Part shown: positions 16,042-24,488 of the stretch, piece after piece
Layout: every line of letters begins with the position of its first letter
Position numbering within the stretch: the stretch's first letter is position 1
From: Actinoalloteichus hymeniacidonis
GTDB lineage: Bacteria; Actinomycetota; Actinomycetes; Mycobacteriales; Pseudonocardiaceae
NCBI RefSeq assembly: GCF_014203365.1
Contig: NZ_JACHIS010000001.1
Span: 62,001 to 126,000, forward strand
Reading direction: 5' to 3'
Length of the DNA: 64,000 nt
Translations under genes and position numbers: made by a program
The notes under the pieces: model-generated
Database searches by the model: none
The model's input: only the letters and a program-made list of their open reading frames with translations
What the model was told of the DNA's origin: nothing

Positions 16042-17073
16042 CTACTTCGGATCCTCGGCCGCCTTGATCACCGCCGCGACCCACGCCTCGGTCGCGGCGG
16101 TGCCCGCCGGATCCGGACCGGGTGTGCCGTTGATCGTGGCGGTCAGGGCGATGAAGCGGTCGAAGATGCCGCCCCACTGGGTCATGAAACCGTCGACGGC
16201 GTCGCCGACGTTATTCAGTTCCGGTGGATCGGCCAGCCAGCCGCGAACCTCCTCGATATCGGCTTCGTCCGCGGCGCGGCCGGATGCCTCGGCGGTGATC
16301 TCGGCGGTCGCCACGACCAGGCGTTCGACGATCTCTCTGGCCATCGGCGAATCGACCGCCACGCCGCGCTGTTGGGCCTCGGCGGCCTCCAAGTCGACCT
16401 TGTGTTGTTTCTCGATCGCCGCGAGCATCGGCGGCGCGGTGATCTCTATCGAGCGCTCCGAGGCGGAGAAGCTGGTTTCGAAGAACTGGCGAACCGAGCG
16501 TCGGTACTCGGCGTCGCGTACCAGGTCCGCCAGTTCGATCCAGGCTTCCAGCTGTTCGGTGGTGGGCTCCTCGGGCAGCTTGCATCGCCACTGATGCATC
16601 TGCTCGGCGAAGGCGGGATGAACGTTGATCCCATCGGTGATCTCATCCCAGAACTCGTCGATGAGTCGATCGCGTTCGTCATCGGACATGGACACCAGCT
16701 TGTGCATGAGACTCACCTGTTCTGTGCTGCTGTGTTGTTTCACGATGGTCCGTAGGACGGCCCGTCGAGCCTGGAGCCTGCGGGTCTGCCGCTCGACCAG
16801 ACCCAGATGGGTCGTGGCCAGTTCACGCAGGGTCGTCTCCTCCGCGAGTAGCCGCCGGACCTCGTCGAGGTTCGCGTCCATCTCGCGCAGCGTTCGGACG
16901 AGGCTCAGCCGCGCCACGGCGTGGATGTCGTAGAGCCGGAATCCGCCGTTGGTCAGCTCCGTCGGCGGGATGATCCCGATGTCGGAGTAGAACCTGATGG
17001 CACTGACGCTCAGGCCCGTGCGGCGGGCCGTGTCGCCGATGGAATACAGCTCGTTGTCGTCCACGGGCACCAC
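16042..17073 (-). CDS. MerR-family transcriptional regulator with large C-terminal domain
   Basis: A 343-residue regulator. Residues 9-80 form a MerR winged helix: LYSIGDTARRTGLSVSAIRF, YSDIGIIPP, GFRLYDIHAVARLSLVRTLR. A coiled dimerisation helix follows (residues 75-115). The remaining 220 residues are mostly helical (LVSMSDDERDRLIDEFWDEI; EAWIELADLVRDAEYRRSV) and probably sense a ligand, but I do not recognise the fold. No cysteines typical of metal sensors are present, apart from one near residue 168. GTG 17073 is used; GTG 17064 is possible. It converges with the short ThrRS gene (16 bases between stops), so it is not its obvious regulator. The neighbouring hydrolase may be its target. 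Confidence 0.85.
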   Translation of the reverse strand: MVPVDDNELYSIGDTARRTGLSVSAIRFYSDIGIIPPTELTNGGFRLYDIHAVARLSLVRTLREMDANLDEVRRLLAEETTLRELATTHLGLVERQTRRLQARRAVLRTIVKQHSSTEQVSLMHKLVSMSDDERDRLIDEFWDEITDGINVHPAFAEQMHQWRCKLPEEPTTEQLEAWIELADLVRDAEYRRSVRQFFETSFSASERSIEITAPPMLAAIEKQHKVDLEAAEAQQRGVAVDSPMAREIVERLVVATAEITAEASGRAADEADIEEVRGWLADPPELNNVGDAVDGFMTQWGGIFDRFIALTATINGTPGPDPAGTAATEAWVAAVIKAAEDPK

Positions 17074-17128
17074 TATGGGATCTCAAGCAGCATGAGAATC
17101 AAGTCCGCATCCGCAGTGCGGGAGCCGC

Positions 17129-17929
17129 TCAGCCTTGACTCGCGGTCGCGAGGTGACGTCGGAACCACCTCGTCAGCCCGGCATCCACATCGCGAGCCTG
17201 CGGCAGTTGTGGCGCAGGCTCGATTCCGGGTTCGTCGGCAAGGGGATGCGCCAACCCGGGAATCGACAGCATTTCGGATCGCAGGTCCAATGCGTCGGCG
17301 AGATGGAAGGCATCGGCCCGCAGCTCAGGATGGTCCGATTCGCCGCTGACGATCAGCAGCGGCGCGCGAGCAGCGATGATGTCTGCTTGGGCCACGAAGT
17401 CGAGACCATCGACGATCTGCTCGGACTGGGCGTCGTAGGGATAGTCCCCGAACAATCCGACGACCGACCTCATCCGGATGGCCGCATTCACGATGGCGGC
17501 CGCAGCGACCGGGATGTCGGTGTCGGTCAGGATTCGCAGGGCGACGGCACCGCCCAACGAACCGCCGAGCACACCGAGCGGACCGTCGTTCACGGGCAGC
17601 TGTGCACGGATCGACGCGAGCGCCGCCGGAAACTCCTCGGTCGCCTGTCGGACGAAGGGGTGCAGGAAGGACATCAGGACGTCTTCGCGCATCAGCTTCA
17701 GGCCGGCGTCCATGCTGCCGTCGACCATCCGAGCTCCGCACATCGGCATACCGAGGTGCACTCGCCACACCGGTAGCCCGTTCATCGGCAGAGCGGCCGC
17801 GAAGGCGGCATTCGATCTCGGCGCATCCAACATGTGCCAACTGACGAGCAGTGGCGCGGGTCCATCGGTCGCCGGTGGTAGCGCGGTGAACGGCACACCG
17901 GCGGCGGTTCCGGTGATCGGTGAGGTCAT
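17129..17929 (-). CDS. Alpha/beta hydrolase
   Basis: A 266-residue protein with an alpha/beta hydrolase fold. The nucleophile elbow is GGSLGG near residue 123 (LGVLGGSLGGAVALRIL). The acid is probably Asp in LIVSGESDHPELR, near residue 200, and the base His in IPGLAHPLADEPG. Substrate is unknown. The start ATG 17929 has TAGCGT 6 bases upstream with no ribosome site, so the mRNA is probably leaderless. The -10 region lies between two GTCGAC palindromes (17935-17940 and 17946-17951), which could be a regulator site. The gene is upstream of, and in the same direction as, the MerR gene, 55 bases away. Confidence 0.82.
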   Translation of the reverse strand: MTSPITGTAAGVPFTALPPATDGPAPLLVSWHMLDAPRSNAAFAAALPMNGLPVWRVHLGMPMCGARMVDGSMDAGLKLMREDVLMSFLHPFVRQATEEFPAALASIRAQLPVNDGPLGVLGGSLGGAVALRILTDTDIPVAAAAIVNAAIRMRSVVGLFGDYPYDAQSEQIVDGLDFVAQADIIAARAPLLIVSGESDHPELRADAFHLADALDLRSEMLSIPGLAHPLADEPGIEPAPQLPQARDVDAGLTRWFRRHLATASQG

Positions 17930-18042
17930 GGGTCGACGCTAGGTCGACCAGTGATCACGGGGAACGGTTTGCGCTGACGGCGGAAGTCGCCACCGACATG
18001 GAGGCTTAGCGGTGGATAAGGTGCCGCGCGCTGTCGCAGTGG

Positions 18043-18309
18043 TCAGGAGGCGGCTTCGAGCCGAAGACCGTTGCGCCAGGCGGCGGCGAGGTCCTGGATC
18101 GGCAGGTCGAGCACCTCGCTGAGGCAGGCGATCGTGCCGAATGCCGGGGTCGGCAGCCTGCCGGTCTCGATCTTGCGCAGTGTCTCCGGCGACATGCCCG
18201 CCGCCTGCGCCACCTCGCCGAGATCTCGGTCCGCCCGTGCCGCCCGCAGGAGCTTGCCGAGGCGCCGACCGGCCTCGATCTGTTCGGGCGTGTGCGGATT
18301 GCGGACCAC
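18043..18309 (-). CDS. XRE-family helix-turn-helix regulator (88 aa)
   Basis: A small DNA-binding protein. The HTH is at residues 13-70: AGRRLGKLLRAARADRDLGE, AQAAGMSPETLRKIETGRLP, then FGTIACLSEVLDLPIQDLAA. No other domain is present. GTG 18309 has TACCCT 6 bases upstream and no Shine-Dalgarno sequence, so translation is probably leaderless. It diverges from a methionine aminopeptidase gene, and the shared 78-base region carries an inverted repeat TTGGTA-N6-TACCAA plus a second imperfect copy. The likely job is autorepression and control of the aminopeptidase gene; this is inference from layout. Confidence 0.87.
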   Translation of the reverse strand: MVRNPHTPEQIEAGRRLGKLLRAARADRDLGEVAQAAGMSPETLRKIETGRLPTPAFGTIACLSEVLDLPIQDLAAAWRNGLRLEAAS

Positions 18310-18324
18310 GACATCAGGGTACGG

Positions 18325-18371
18325 TTGGTACTTTAATACCGCAAGGTGCTACCTTGGTATTATTATACCAA
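18325..18371. promoter_or_regulatory. Paired operator sites between XRE and methionine aminopeptidase genes
   Basis: A perfect inverted repeat TTGGTA-TTATTA-TACCAA lies at 18354-18371. A weaker copy, TTGGTA-CTTTAA-TACC, lies at 18325-18340. The centres are about 29 bases apart, close to three helical turns. The first copy abuts the TACCCT -10 box of the XRE gene (18316-18321 on the other strand). The second covers the AT-rich segment expected to hold the -10 region of the aminopeptidase gene. The region is conspicuously AT-rich for this genome. Confidence 0.65.
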
Positions 18372-18387
18372 TGGTGGAAGGTGTTCC

Positions 18388-19167
18388 ATGATCGAGTTGA
18401 AATCGCCTGCGGAGATCGAACGCATGCACGTGGCCGGGCGGTTCGTCGCCGAGGTACTCACCGAGGTCGGCAGACTCGCCGACGTGGGCGTCAATCTCAT
18501 GGACCTGGAACACCACGTCCGAGGCATGATCGAGAAGCGCGGCGCGCAATCGTGCTACTGGGACTACTCGCCGTCCTTCGGCAAGGGTCCGTTCCGCAAC
18601 GTCATCTGCCTCTCGGTCAACGACGCGGTCCTACACGGCCTGCCGCACGACTACGTGCTCCGTGATGGCGACGTGCTGAGCGCGGACATCGCGGTGAGCA
18701 TCGACGGCTGGGCGGCCGATTCGGCACGCACCATCATCGTGGGCACCCCCGCCGAGGAGGATCTGCGGATCATTCGCGCCACCGAGGAAGCGTTGGAGGC
18801 AGCGATCGAGGTGTCGCGCCCCGGAAATCGCATCGGCGACATCTCGGCGGCGATCGGTGCCGTGGCCGGTGACTACGGCTATCCCGTCAACACCGAGTTC
18901 GGCGGCCACGGCATCGGCCGCACCATGCACGAGGACCTCCACGTCGCCAACAAGGGCAAGGCGGGCCGGGGCATGAAGCTCAAGCCGGGGCTCACCCTCG
19001 CGCTCGAACCCTGGTTCGCGCGGACCACCGACCGGATCATCTACGACCCCGACGGCTGGACCATCCGATCGGCCGACGGCTCGCGCACCGCGCACTCCGA
19101 ACACACCATCGCGGTCACCGAGGACGGACCCCTGGTGCTCACTCGCCGCGAGTCCGCTGCCGCGTGA
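18388..19167 (+). CDS. map: Type I methionine aminopeptidase (paralogue)
   Basis: This 259-residue metalloenzyme removes the initiator methionine from new proteins. Metal ligands are visible: Asp pair in DIAVSIDGWAADSART, His in GGHGIGRTMHED, Glu in LALEPWF and Glu in SEHTIAV. The length fits the short type I form without an N-terminal extension. ATG 18388 is preceded by GGAAGG 6 bases upstream; an in-frame codon at 18346 would sit inside the operator. It is not near secY/adk, the usual place for the housekeeping gene, so a second copy is likely elsewhere. The divergent XRE gene and shared operator suggest regulated expression. Confidence 0.92.
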   Translation: MIELKSPAEIERMHVAGRFVAEVLTEVGRLADVGVNLMDLEHHVRGMIEKRGAQSCYWDYSPSFGKGPFRNVICLSVNDAVLHGLPHDYVLRDGDVLSADIAVSIDGWAADSARTIIVGTPAEEDLRIIRATEEALEAAIEVSRPGNRIGDISAAIGAVAGDYGYPVNTEFGGHGIGRTMHEDLHVANKGKAGRGMKLKPGLTLALEPWFARTTDRIIYDPDGWTIRSADGSRTAHSEHTIAVTEDGPLVLTRRESAAA

Positions 19168-19202
19168 GTTGCTCGACGGCGCATTCCCTCCCACTGGGGT
19201 GA

Positions 19203-19805
19203 TCATGGTGTCCGGGTCTGTTCGGCAACGGTGCTATTCCGAGAGGTAGATCGGGCCGCTCGTAGCGCCGGGCTGGTCAACGCCAGGTCGGGGTTGTCCC
19301 GCCCAGCGAGCATGTGGTCGAGCCAGCGTTCATACCAGGCTAGGAAGTCAGGCGCGGACGAGACGGTGGGCTCCCGATAGCCTTCGGAGTTCCCGGTGAC
19401 GATGCGGCCGGTGAGCGGCCCGGTGATGCCCAGCAGCACCAGATCGCTGCACCCTGCCTCGATGATGTGTAGGAACAGGTCATCCTGACAAGGCGGTCTC
19501 GCGAGGCTGAACCCCCGGTGGGACGCGCCGTTCCTCGGCGGGTCCATCGTCCGTAGTTCGCAGGACTGCAAGCTCAGCAGTCCGTAGAACGGCGAGGCAG
19601 CGCCACCGCCGAGTGTGGTCAGGAAGCCGCGGTATGGGCCAGGCAGTTCGATGCCGTGGCCGGCTTCGAACTCGGCGACCGCGGTTCTCGACAACGGCGC
19701 GTCGAGGCGGAACCGGTGCACCTGTTCGCCGAAGGAGTGGCTTCGGAGTGGGGCATAGGGCACCTGTGCGAGCTTGCGGCCGATGTGGCCGAGTCGCGGG
19801 TCCAT
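19203..19805 (-). CDS. SMI1/KNR4 (SUKH) family protein
   Basis: A 200-residue protein with SUKH features: FRLDAPLSRTAVAEFEAGHG, IELPGPYRGFLTTLGGGAA and PFYGLLSL near residues 45-95, then a variable middle, and SAPDFLAWYERWLDHML near residue 170. SUKH proteins act as immunity proteins to polymorphic toxins or as general scaffolds. No toxin gene is adjacent. ATG 19805 is preceded by GGGGAG 10-11 bases upstream. The open frame continues to 19973 but overlaps the region leading to the divergent TetR gene and looks non-coding. Function here is unknown. Confidence 0.75.
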   Translation of the reverse strand: MDPRLGHIGRKLAQVPYAPLRSHSFGEQVHRFRLDAPLSRTAVAEFEAGHGIELPGPYRGFLTTLGGGAASPFYGLLSLQSCELRTMDPPRNGASHRGFSLARPPCQDDLFLHIIEAGCSDLVLLGITGPLTGRIVTGNSEGYREPTVSSAPDFLAWYERWLDHMLAGRDNPDLALTSPALRAARSTSRNSTVAEQTRTP

Positions 19806-20033
19806 GCGGATCATTCTCCCCAGAGCATTGGTTCGAGGATTCATCCGAGCTGTTCGCCACCGATCGCTGCCGATGGGAGTGGCCCGGGAAGCTGCCGTTA
19901 CCGGCAGATCCGCTCGGTCGGCAGCGCTGTCGGACAAGCGCCGTTCGCGGTCGTCCGACCTTCCTCGGTGCATCCCGCTTCCTGGGTATCACGGGGAGTC
20001 TTGCCTGGTCGGTTCAGGACAAGGTTCGTGGAC

Positions 20034-20064
20034 CGACCGGTCAAGAATCCGTATCCTGGGCCGC
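20034..20064 (+). promoter_or_regulatory. Promoter and possible operator of the TetR gene
   Basis: TATCCT lies at 20052-20057, 7 bases before ATG 20065, which fits a leaderless transcript. Just upstream, GACCGACCGGTC (about 20032-20043) contains the perfect palindrome GACCGGTC, a plausible TetR autoregulation site. Confidence 0.4.
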
Positions 20065-20664
20065 ATGCCACGTCCGCGATCGTTCGACGAGAAACAGGTG
20101 CTGAACGCCGTCCGTGATCAGTTCTGGGGCGCCGGTTACGCCGCGACCTCGCTGGAGGACCTGATGCGGGTCAGTGGCCTGGGCAAAGGCAGCCTGTATG
20201 CAGCGTTCGGCGACAAACGTCAGCTGTTCCTCCGGGCGCTGCGCAGCTACACCGAGGAAAGCCATGGCCACCTTCGACGAGCCCTCGATGAGGCCCCACG
20301 GGCCTTGGACGCACTACGCGCGCTCCTCAAGGCACCGACCGACGACGTGAGCGACACCGGCACGCGGCGAGGCTGCCTGCTGGCCAACAGCGCCTACGAA
20401 CTCGGTAACGCCGATCCGGAAGTCCTCGACCACGCCCACCGCACCTACGAGACGTCCACCGCGCTGATCGGTGACTGCGTCGCCCGCGCCCAACGCGAGG
20501 GCGACCTGCCTACCGGAGTGGATCCGATCGGACTGGCGCGGGCCCTGCTGGCCGCACAACAGGGGCTCGTGTTCATGAGCCGGACCGGGCTGGACACGGC
20601 CACACTCGACCTCACGGCACGATCGCTCGCGGCTCGGCTCCTGCCGGACCACTCCGGCGACTGA
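20065..20664 (+). CDS. TetR/AcrR-family transcriptional regulator
   Basis: A 199-residue repressor. The N-terminal HTH is clear: RSFDEKQVLNAVRDQFWGAG, YAATSLEDLMRVSGLGKGSL, YAAFGDKRQLFLRAL (residues 4-58). The C-terminal ligand domain includes GTRRGCLLANSAYELGNADP, a pattern common in the subgroup that controls oxidoreductases or NADPH-linked genes. The start ATG 20065 is preceded by TATCCT at leaderless spacing; the open frame upstream to 19774 lacks codon support. No target gene is obvious, because the next gene (dnaB) is convergent. The palindrome before the promoter suggests autoregulation. Confidence 0.9.
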   Translation: MPRPRSFDEKQVLNAVRDQFWGAGYAATSLEDLMRVSGLGKGSLYAAFGDKRQLFLRALRSYTEESHGHLRRALDEAPRALDALRALLKAPTDDVSDTGTRRGCLLANSAYELGNADPEVLDHAHRTYETSTALIGDCVARAQREGDLPTGVDPIGLARALLAAQQGLVFMSRTGLDTATLDLTARSLAARLLPDHSGD

Positions 20665-20776
20665 ACGCCGTGAATCTGCTGGTCAGGAGGATCCCGAAGG
20701 TCGATCGGTCGGGTAGGGGTCAGCGGGATCGAACTGACCCGGCGAGCGGATCTGCGGCTCTGCCCGGCTGCAGGGA

Positions 20777-22147
20777 TCAGCTCTGGGCCATGTCGACGAA
20801 ACGGCTGTAATGCAGCTGGTGGGCCAGGGTGACCGTGGAGGTCGGGCCAGCACGGTGCTTGGCCAGGATCAGGTCGGCCTCGCCCATCCGGGGGTCGTCG
20901 CGCTCGAAGGCATCCGGGCGGTGGATCAGCAGCACCATGTCGGCGTCCTGCTCAAGTGATCCGGATTCACGCAGGTCGGAGAGCATGGGGCGCTTGTCGG
21001 TCCGCTGTTCGGGTCCTCGGTTGAGCTGACTGATCGCCACGACCGGCACCTCAAGTTCCTTGGCCAACAACTTGAGATGTCGGGAGAACTCGGAGACCTC
21101 CTGCTGTCGGGATTCGACGCGCTTACCCGAGCTCATCAGCTGGAGATAGTCGACGACGACGAGCTTCAGATCATTACGCTGCTTGAGCCGTCGGGCCTTG
21201 GCGCGGATCTCCATCATGGTGAGGTTCGGCGAGTCATCGACGAACAGCGGTGCCTCGCTGACCTCGCCCATCCGTCTGGCCAGCCGGGTCCAGTCGTCAT
21301 CGGTCATCTTGCCGCCGCGCATGTCCTGGAGTCGGATGCGGGCCTCTGCGGAGAGCATCCGCATCACGATCTCGGTCTTGCTCATCTCGAGCGAGAAGAT
21401 GACGCTGCTGAAGCCGTGCTTGATCGAACAGGATCTGGCGAAGTCCAGGCCCAGCGTGGACTTACCGACACCGGGACGCGCGGCGACGATGATCATCTGT
21501 CCGGGGTGCAGCCCGTTGGTCACCGCGTCCAGGTCGGCGAATCCGGTGGGGACTCCGAGTGACATGCCGTCGCGGGAGGCGATGGCGTCGATCTCGTCCA
21601 TGGTCGGCTGCAACAGGTGTTCGAGGGCCACGTAGTCCTCGCTGGTGCGGCGCTCGGTCACCTCGTAGATGGCGGCCTGCGCCCGGTCGACCACCTCGTC
21701 GATCGCCGCACCCTCGGAGCCGTGGTAGCCGAGCTGCACGATTCGGGTGCCTGCCTCGACAAGACGTCGTAGGACGGCCTTCTCCGCCACGATCTCGGCG
21801 TAGTAGCCGGCGTTGGCCGCGGTGGGGACGGTGGCGATCAGGGTGTGCATGTAAGGCGCACCGCCGATCCTGGTCAGCTCGGTGCGTCGTTCCAGCTCGG
21901 CGGAGACGGTGATGGCATCGGCGGGCTCACCTCGGCCGTAGAGATCGAGGATGCAGTCGTAGATGGCCTGATGCGCGGGGCGGTAGAAGTCGTCGGGGCG
22001 GACCACCTCCACGACGTCGGCGATGGCGTCCTTGCTGAGCAGCATCCCGCCGAGGACGGACTGCTCGGCCGCGAGATCCTGCGGTGGTTGCCGGTCGAAT
22101 CCGCCGCCGTTGTCCGTCGCCGCTGCGCGATCGTCGGTGAGAGCCAC
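20777..22147 (-). CDS. dnaB: Replicative DNA helicase DnaB
   Basis: The 456-residue hexameric helicase that unwinds DNA ahead of the replication fork. Residues 15-125 are the N-terminal dimerisation/primase-binding domain (PQDLAAEQSVLGGMLLSKDA). Residues 180-450 are the RecA-like core: Walker A ARPGVGKST near residue 228, VIFSLEMSK, Walker B KLVVVDYLQLM, AISQLNRGPEQR, and the arginine-finger region LAKHRAGPT. No intein interrupts the gene, although actinobacterial dnaB often carries one. GTG 22147 follows GGAGGG by 5 bases. It lies downstream of rplI in the same direction, separated by 719 bases that hold DnaA-box-like sites. Confidence 0.97.
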   Translation of the reverse strand: MALTDDRAAATDNGGGFDRQPPQDLAAEQSVLGGMLLSKDAIADVVEVVRPDDFYRPAHQAIYDCILDLYGRGEPADAITVSAELERRTELTRIGGAPYMHTLIATVPTAANAGYYAEIVAEKAVLRRLVEAGTRIVQLGYHGSEGAAIDEVVDRAQAAIYEVTERRTSEDYVALEHLLQPTMDEIDAIASRDGMSLGVPTGFADLDAVTNGLHPGQMIIVAARPGVGKSTLGLDFARSCSIKHGFSSVIFSLEMSKTEIVMRMLSAEARIRLQDMRGGKMTDDDWTRLARRMGEVSEAPLFVDDSPNLTMMEIRAKARRLKQRNDLKLVVVDYLQLMSSGKRVESRQQEVSEFSRHLKLLAKELEVPVVAISQLNRGPEQRTDKRPMLSDLRESGSLEQDADMVLLIHRPDAFERDDPRMGEADLILAKHRAGPTSTVTLAHQLHYSRFVDMAQS

Positions 22148-22342
22148 CTGTTCCCTCCGGTCCTTGCTTCGCGATTCCCCGGTAGCCCCGGGTTGGAGTC
22201 GATGCCTTCGGCGCCCGTGGTCTGCGCCGAATCTCGTCCCTGGCGCCGGCGTTGGCCTGCGGGTTCGCACCGCTTTCGGCGACGACGTTCTTACACCGCC
22301 CGACGAACGCTAGATCCCTCGTCTGGAGCAGGCAAACACTCC

Positions 22343-22565
22343 TGTGGACATGCCTGTGGATAACCTGGGGATGGTTGCCTTGATCTGACCACAGCCTGCG
22401 GCAAGCCTGGGGACAACCTGTGGATAACTTGGGTAGCTCTGATAGAAAGCCCAGGTCAAACCCTGTGGGCAAAGTGTGGGGAAACTAGCCGCCGTTCCCA
22501 TCGGCGTGTCGCGGAAAGCGGGCCGTCGGCGTGTCGATCTTGCTCTAAACGCGAAATGATCCACA
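22343..22565. repeat. Cluster of DnaA-box-like 9-mers upstream of dnaB
   Basis: Two exact TTATCCACA boxes, read as TGTGGATAA on +, lie at 22355-22363 and 22419-22427. Near matches on the same strand are TGTGGACAT (22343-22351), TGGGGACAA (22408-22416), TGTGGGCAA (22464-22472) and TGTGGGGAA (22475-22483). TGATCCACA in the opposite orientation lies at 22557-22565. Seven sites in 223 bases, in a 68-70% GC genome, is far from random. The stretch lies 200-420 bases before dnaB and has no gene. It could be a DnaA-regulated dnaB promoter, a titration site, or a second origin-like element. Confidence 0.6.
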
Positions 22566-22791
22566 GGAGCGGCGTGAGCTATCCACTAGTGCTTCTGAGT
22601 GATAACAGCGAAGGCTCGCACCCACCGTTCGACCGTGTGTTACCGCGAACTCGCGAGCGCTTCGACATGATCGTCTTCGATGTATCGATGCGAGCGGGGC
22701 CAGGCCGCCTGGGCGACGAGCGTGCAGGTCCGCCCCGAACAGACCCGAAGTGGCGACAGCGGCCGCCGTCGGACACGCCCCACACAGACGA

Positions 22792-22833
22792 CTGCGGCGC
22801 CGCCCCGTTCGAGAACGGGAAGCGACGCCGCAG
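22792..22833 (-). terminator. Terminator hairpin after rplI
   Basis: Outer arms CTGCGGCG (22792-22799) and CGCCGCAG (22826-22833) enclose an inner hairpin CCCGTTC/GAACGGG (22804-22819). It starts 34 bases past the rplI stop on the - strand and would separate the ribosomal protein operon from dnaB. Confidence 0.6.
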
Positions 22834-22866
22834 CACGATGTCATCGGTGAATCACCGACGAGGCAC

Positions 22867-23319
22867 TTACGCGGGAGCAACCTCGAGGTTGATCGCCACG
22901 GTGACCTCCGGGTGCAGCCGGACGCTCACCGAGTGCTTGCCGGTCTTCTTGATGTGACCGGGAAGCTGGATCGACCGCTTGTCCAGCAGCGGTCCACCGG
23001 CGGCCTTGACCGCGGTAACCACGTCGGACGTCGTGACCGAGCCGAAGAGCTTGCCGCTGTCCTGGGAGGCACGAACGCGGTGCCGGATCGCACCGAGGCC
23101 CTCCAGGCTCGACTTGATCTCCTTGGCGTGGTCGAGGTCGCGGATCCGCTTGCCCTCTTGGGAACGGCGGATCGTGGCGACCTGCTTCTCCGCGCCACGG
23201 GTGGCCAGGATGGCCAGCCCGCGCGGCATCAGGTAGTTGCGGCCGTAGCCGTCCTTGACCTCGACGATGTCGCCGGGGCCGCCGAGACCGCTGACATCAG
23301 CGGTGAGGATGAGCTTCAT
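22867..23319 (-). CDS. rplI: 50S ribosomal protein L9
   Basis: A 150-residue ribosomal protein that binds 23S rRNA with its N-terminal domain. The family signature is present: [20 protein letters not shown] at residues 14-33, followed by the long connecting helix ([20 protein letters not shown]) and a C-terminal domain ending [14 protein letters not shown]. Length matches the family. GAGCG AAA precedes ATG. It is the last gene of the rpsF-ssb-rpsR-rplI operon, 17 bases after rpsR, and ends before a strong hairpin. Confidence 0.98.
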   Translation of the reverse strand: MKLILTADVSGLGGPGDIVEVKDGYGRNYLMPRGLAILATRGAEKQVATIRRSQEGKRIRDLDHAKEIKSSLEGLGAIRHRVRASQDSGKLFGSVTTSDVVTAVKAAGGPLLDKRSIQLPGHIKKTGKHSVSVRLHPEVTVAINLEVAPA

Positions 23320-23336
23320 TTTCGCTCCTTACCCTC

Positions 23337-23585
23337 TCAGCGAGCGGTCGAGGTGTAGGGCAGCAGGGCCATCTCGCGCGAGTTCTTGACCGCGACGGCG
23401 ACGTCCCGCTGGTGCTGGCTGCAGTTACCGGTGACCCGGCGAGCCCGGATCTTGCCGCGGTCGGAGATGTACTTCCGAAGCAGCGTGGTGTCCTTGTAGT
23501 CGATGTTCTGCGGGTGGCCCTTGCGGGCGTCCTTGCAGAAGACGCAGACCTTCTTCTTAGGCTTGCGTACGGGTGGCTTAGCCAT
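23337..23585 (-). CDS. rpsR: 30S ribosomal protein S18 (cysteine-containing form)
   Basis: An 82-residue protein that pairs with S6 on the platform of the 30S subunit. It carries CVFC at residues 14-17 and NCSQHQR near residue 54, so it is the zinc-binding (C+) form; many actinobacteria also have a zinc-free paralogue under Zur control elsewhere. Core motifs are [19 protein letters not shown] and RRVTGN. It follows ssb and precedes rplI closely, on the - strand. Confidence 0.98.
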   Translation of the reverse strand: MAKPPVRKPKKKVCVFCKDARKGHPQNIDYKDTTLLRKYISDRGKIRARRVTGNCSQHQRDVAVAVKNSREMALLPYTSTAR

Positions 23586-23656
23586 TGGTCTTACTCCTGG
23601 TTGTCATCCTCATCGGCCGCGGATGCGATGTCCTCGGCCGAAAACGCCGTGGCCGT

Positions 23657-24160
23657 CTAGAACGGAGGCTCGTCGCTGTATCCGCCGCCGGATCCGCCAC
23701 TGGGACCGGCCGGGGGCGCGGAGCCCCACGGGTCGTCGACGGGTGCGCTGCCGCCACCGCCGCTCGATCCGTAACCGCCGCCACCGCCACTGCCCCGGTT
23801 CACCTTGTTGACCTTGGCGGTCGCGTACCGCAGCGAGGGGCCGATCTCGTCGACCTCGAGCTCGACGACGGTGCGGTCCTCGCCTTCCTTGGTCTTGAAG
23901 GAACGCTGCCGCAGCCTGCCCTGAACGACGACACGCATGCCTCGGCTCAGCGACTCGGCCGCGTTCTCGGCGGCCTGCCGCCAGAGGCTGCAGCGGAGGA
24001 ACAGCGCTTCGCCGTCCTTCCACTCGCCCGACTGCCGGTCGAAGGTGCGGGGGGTGGAGGCAACGGTGAAGTTCGCCACCGCGGCACCCGATGAGGTGAA
24101 GCGGAGGTCTGGATCGGCGGTCAGGTTCCCGACCACGGTGATTGTCGTCTCACCAGCCAT
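23657..24160 (-). CDS. ssb: Single-stranded DNA-binding protein
   Basis: A 167-residue SSB that coats single-stranded DNA in replication and repair. The OB fold spans residues 4-112 ([50 protein letters not shown]). A Gly/Ser-rich linker ([15 protein letters not shown]) follows, and the protein ends in the acidic partner-binding tip SDEPPF, slightly different from the common DDxPF. It lies between rpsF and rpsR as in most actinobacteria. Confidence 0.97.
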   Translation of the reverse strand: MAGETTITVVGNLTADPDLRFTSSGAAVANFTVASTPRTFDRQSGEWKDGEALFLRCSLWRQAAENAAESLSRGMRVVVQGRLRQRSFKTKEGEDRTVVELEVDEIGPSLRYATAKVNKVNRGSGGGGGYGSSGGGGSAPVDDPWGSAPPAGPSGGSGGGYSDEPPF

Positions 24161-24178
24161 CAGTGTGCCTCCGACCGA

Positions 24179-24475
24179 TCACTTGGAGACGGAGTCACGA
24201 CGCAGGACCTTGGTGCGCAGCACCGTCTCCTGCAGCGAGAGCTGACGGTCGAGTTCCTTGACCGCGTCCGGCTCGGCGTGCACGTTCAGCAGGGCGTAGA
24301 TGCCCTCGGCGTGCTTCTCGATCTCGAAGGCCAACCGGCGGCGGCCCCAGACGTCGACGTTCTCCACGTTGCCGCCTGCGGTGCGGATGACGTTGAGGAA
24401 CGTGTCCAGGGACGGAGCGACGGTGCGCTCGTCGAGACTGGGGTCAAGGATGACCATTACCTCGTAATGACGCAT
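24179..24475 (-). CDS. rpsF: 30S ribosomal protein S6
   Basis: A 98-residue protein, start [20 protein letters not shown], with the conserved [20 protein letters not shown] segment. It binds S18 and 16S rRNA. ATG 24475 is preceded by AGGAGGTGA; the open frame continues upstream to 24625 but without support. It is the first gene of the rpsF-ssb-rpsR-rplI operon. The 5' leader contains a two-helix element with a CCG bulge that overlaps the ribosome site (24489-24527), matching the known S6:S18 autoregulatory motif. Confidence 0.98.
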   Translation of the reverse strand: MRHYEVMVILDPSLDERTVAPSLDTFLNVIRTAGGNVENVDVWGRRRLAFEIEKHAEGIYALLNVHAEPDAVKELDRQLSLQETVLRTKVLRRDSVSK

Positions 24476-24488
24476 GACAGACCTCACC

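Noticed and set aside
19774-20064. Upstream extension of the TetR gene
   Set aside because: The TetR fold begins at ATG 20065, and the promoter box lies inside the extension.
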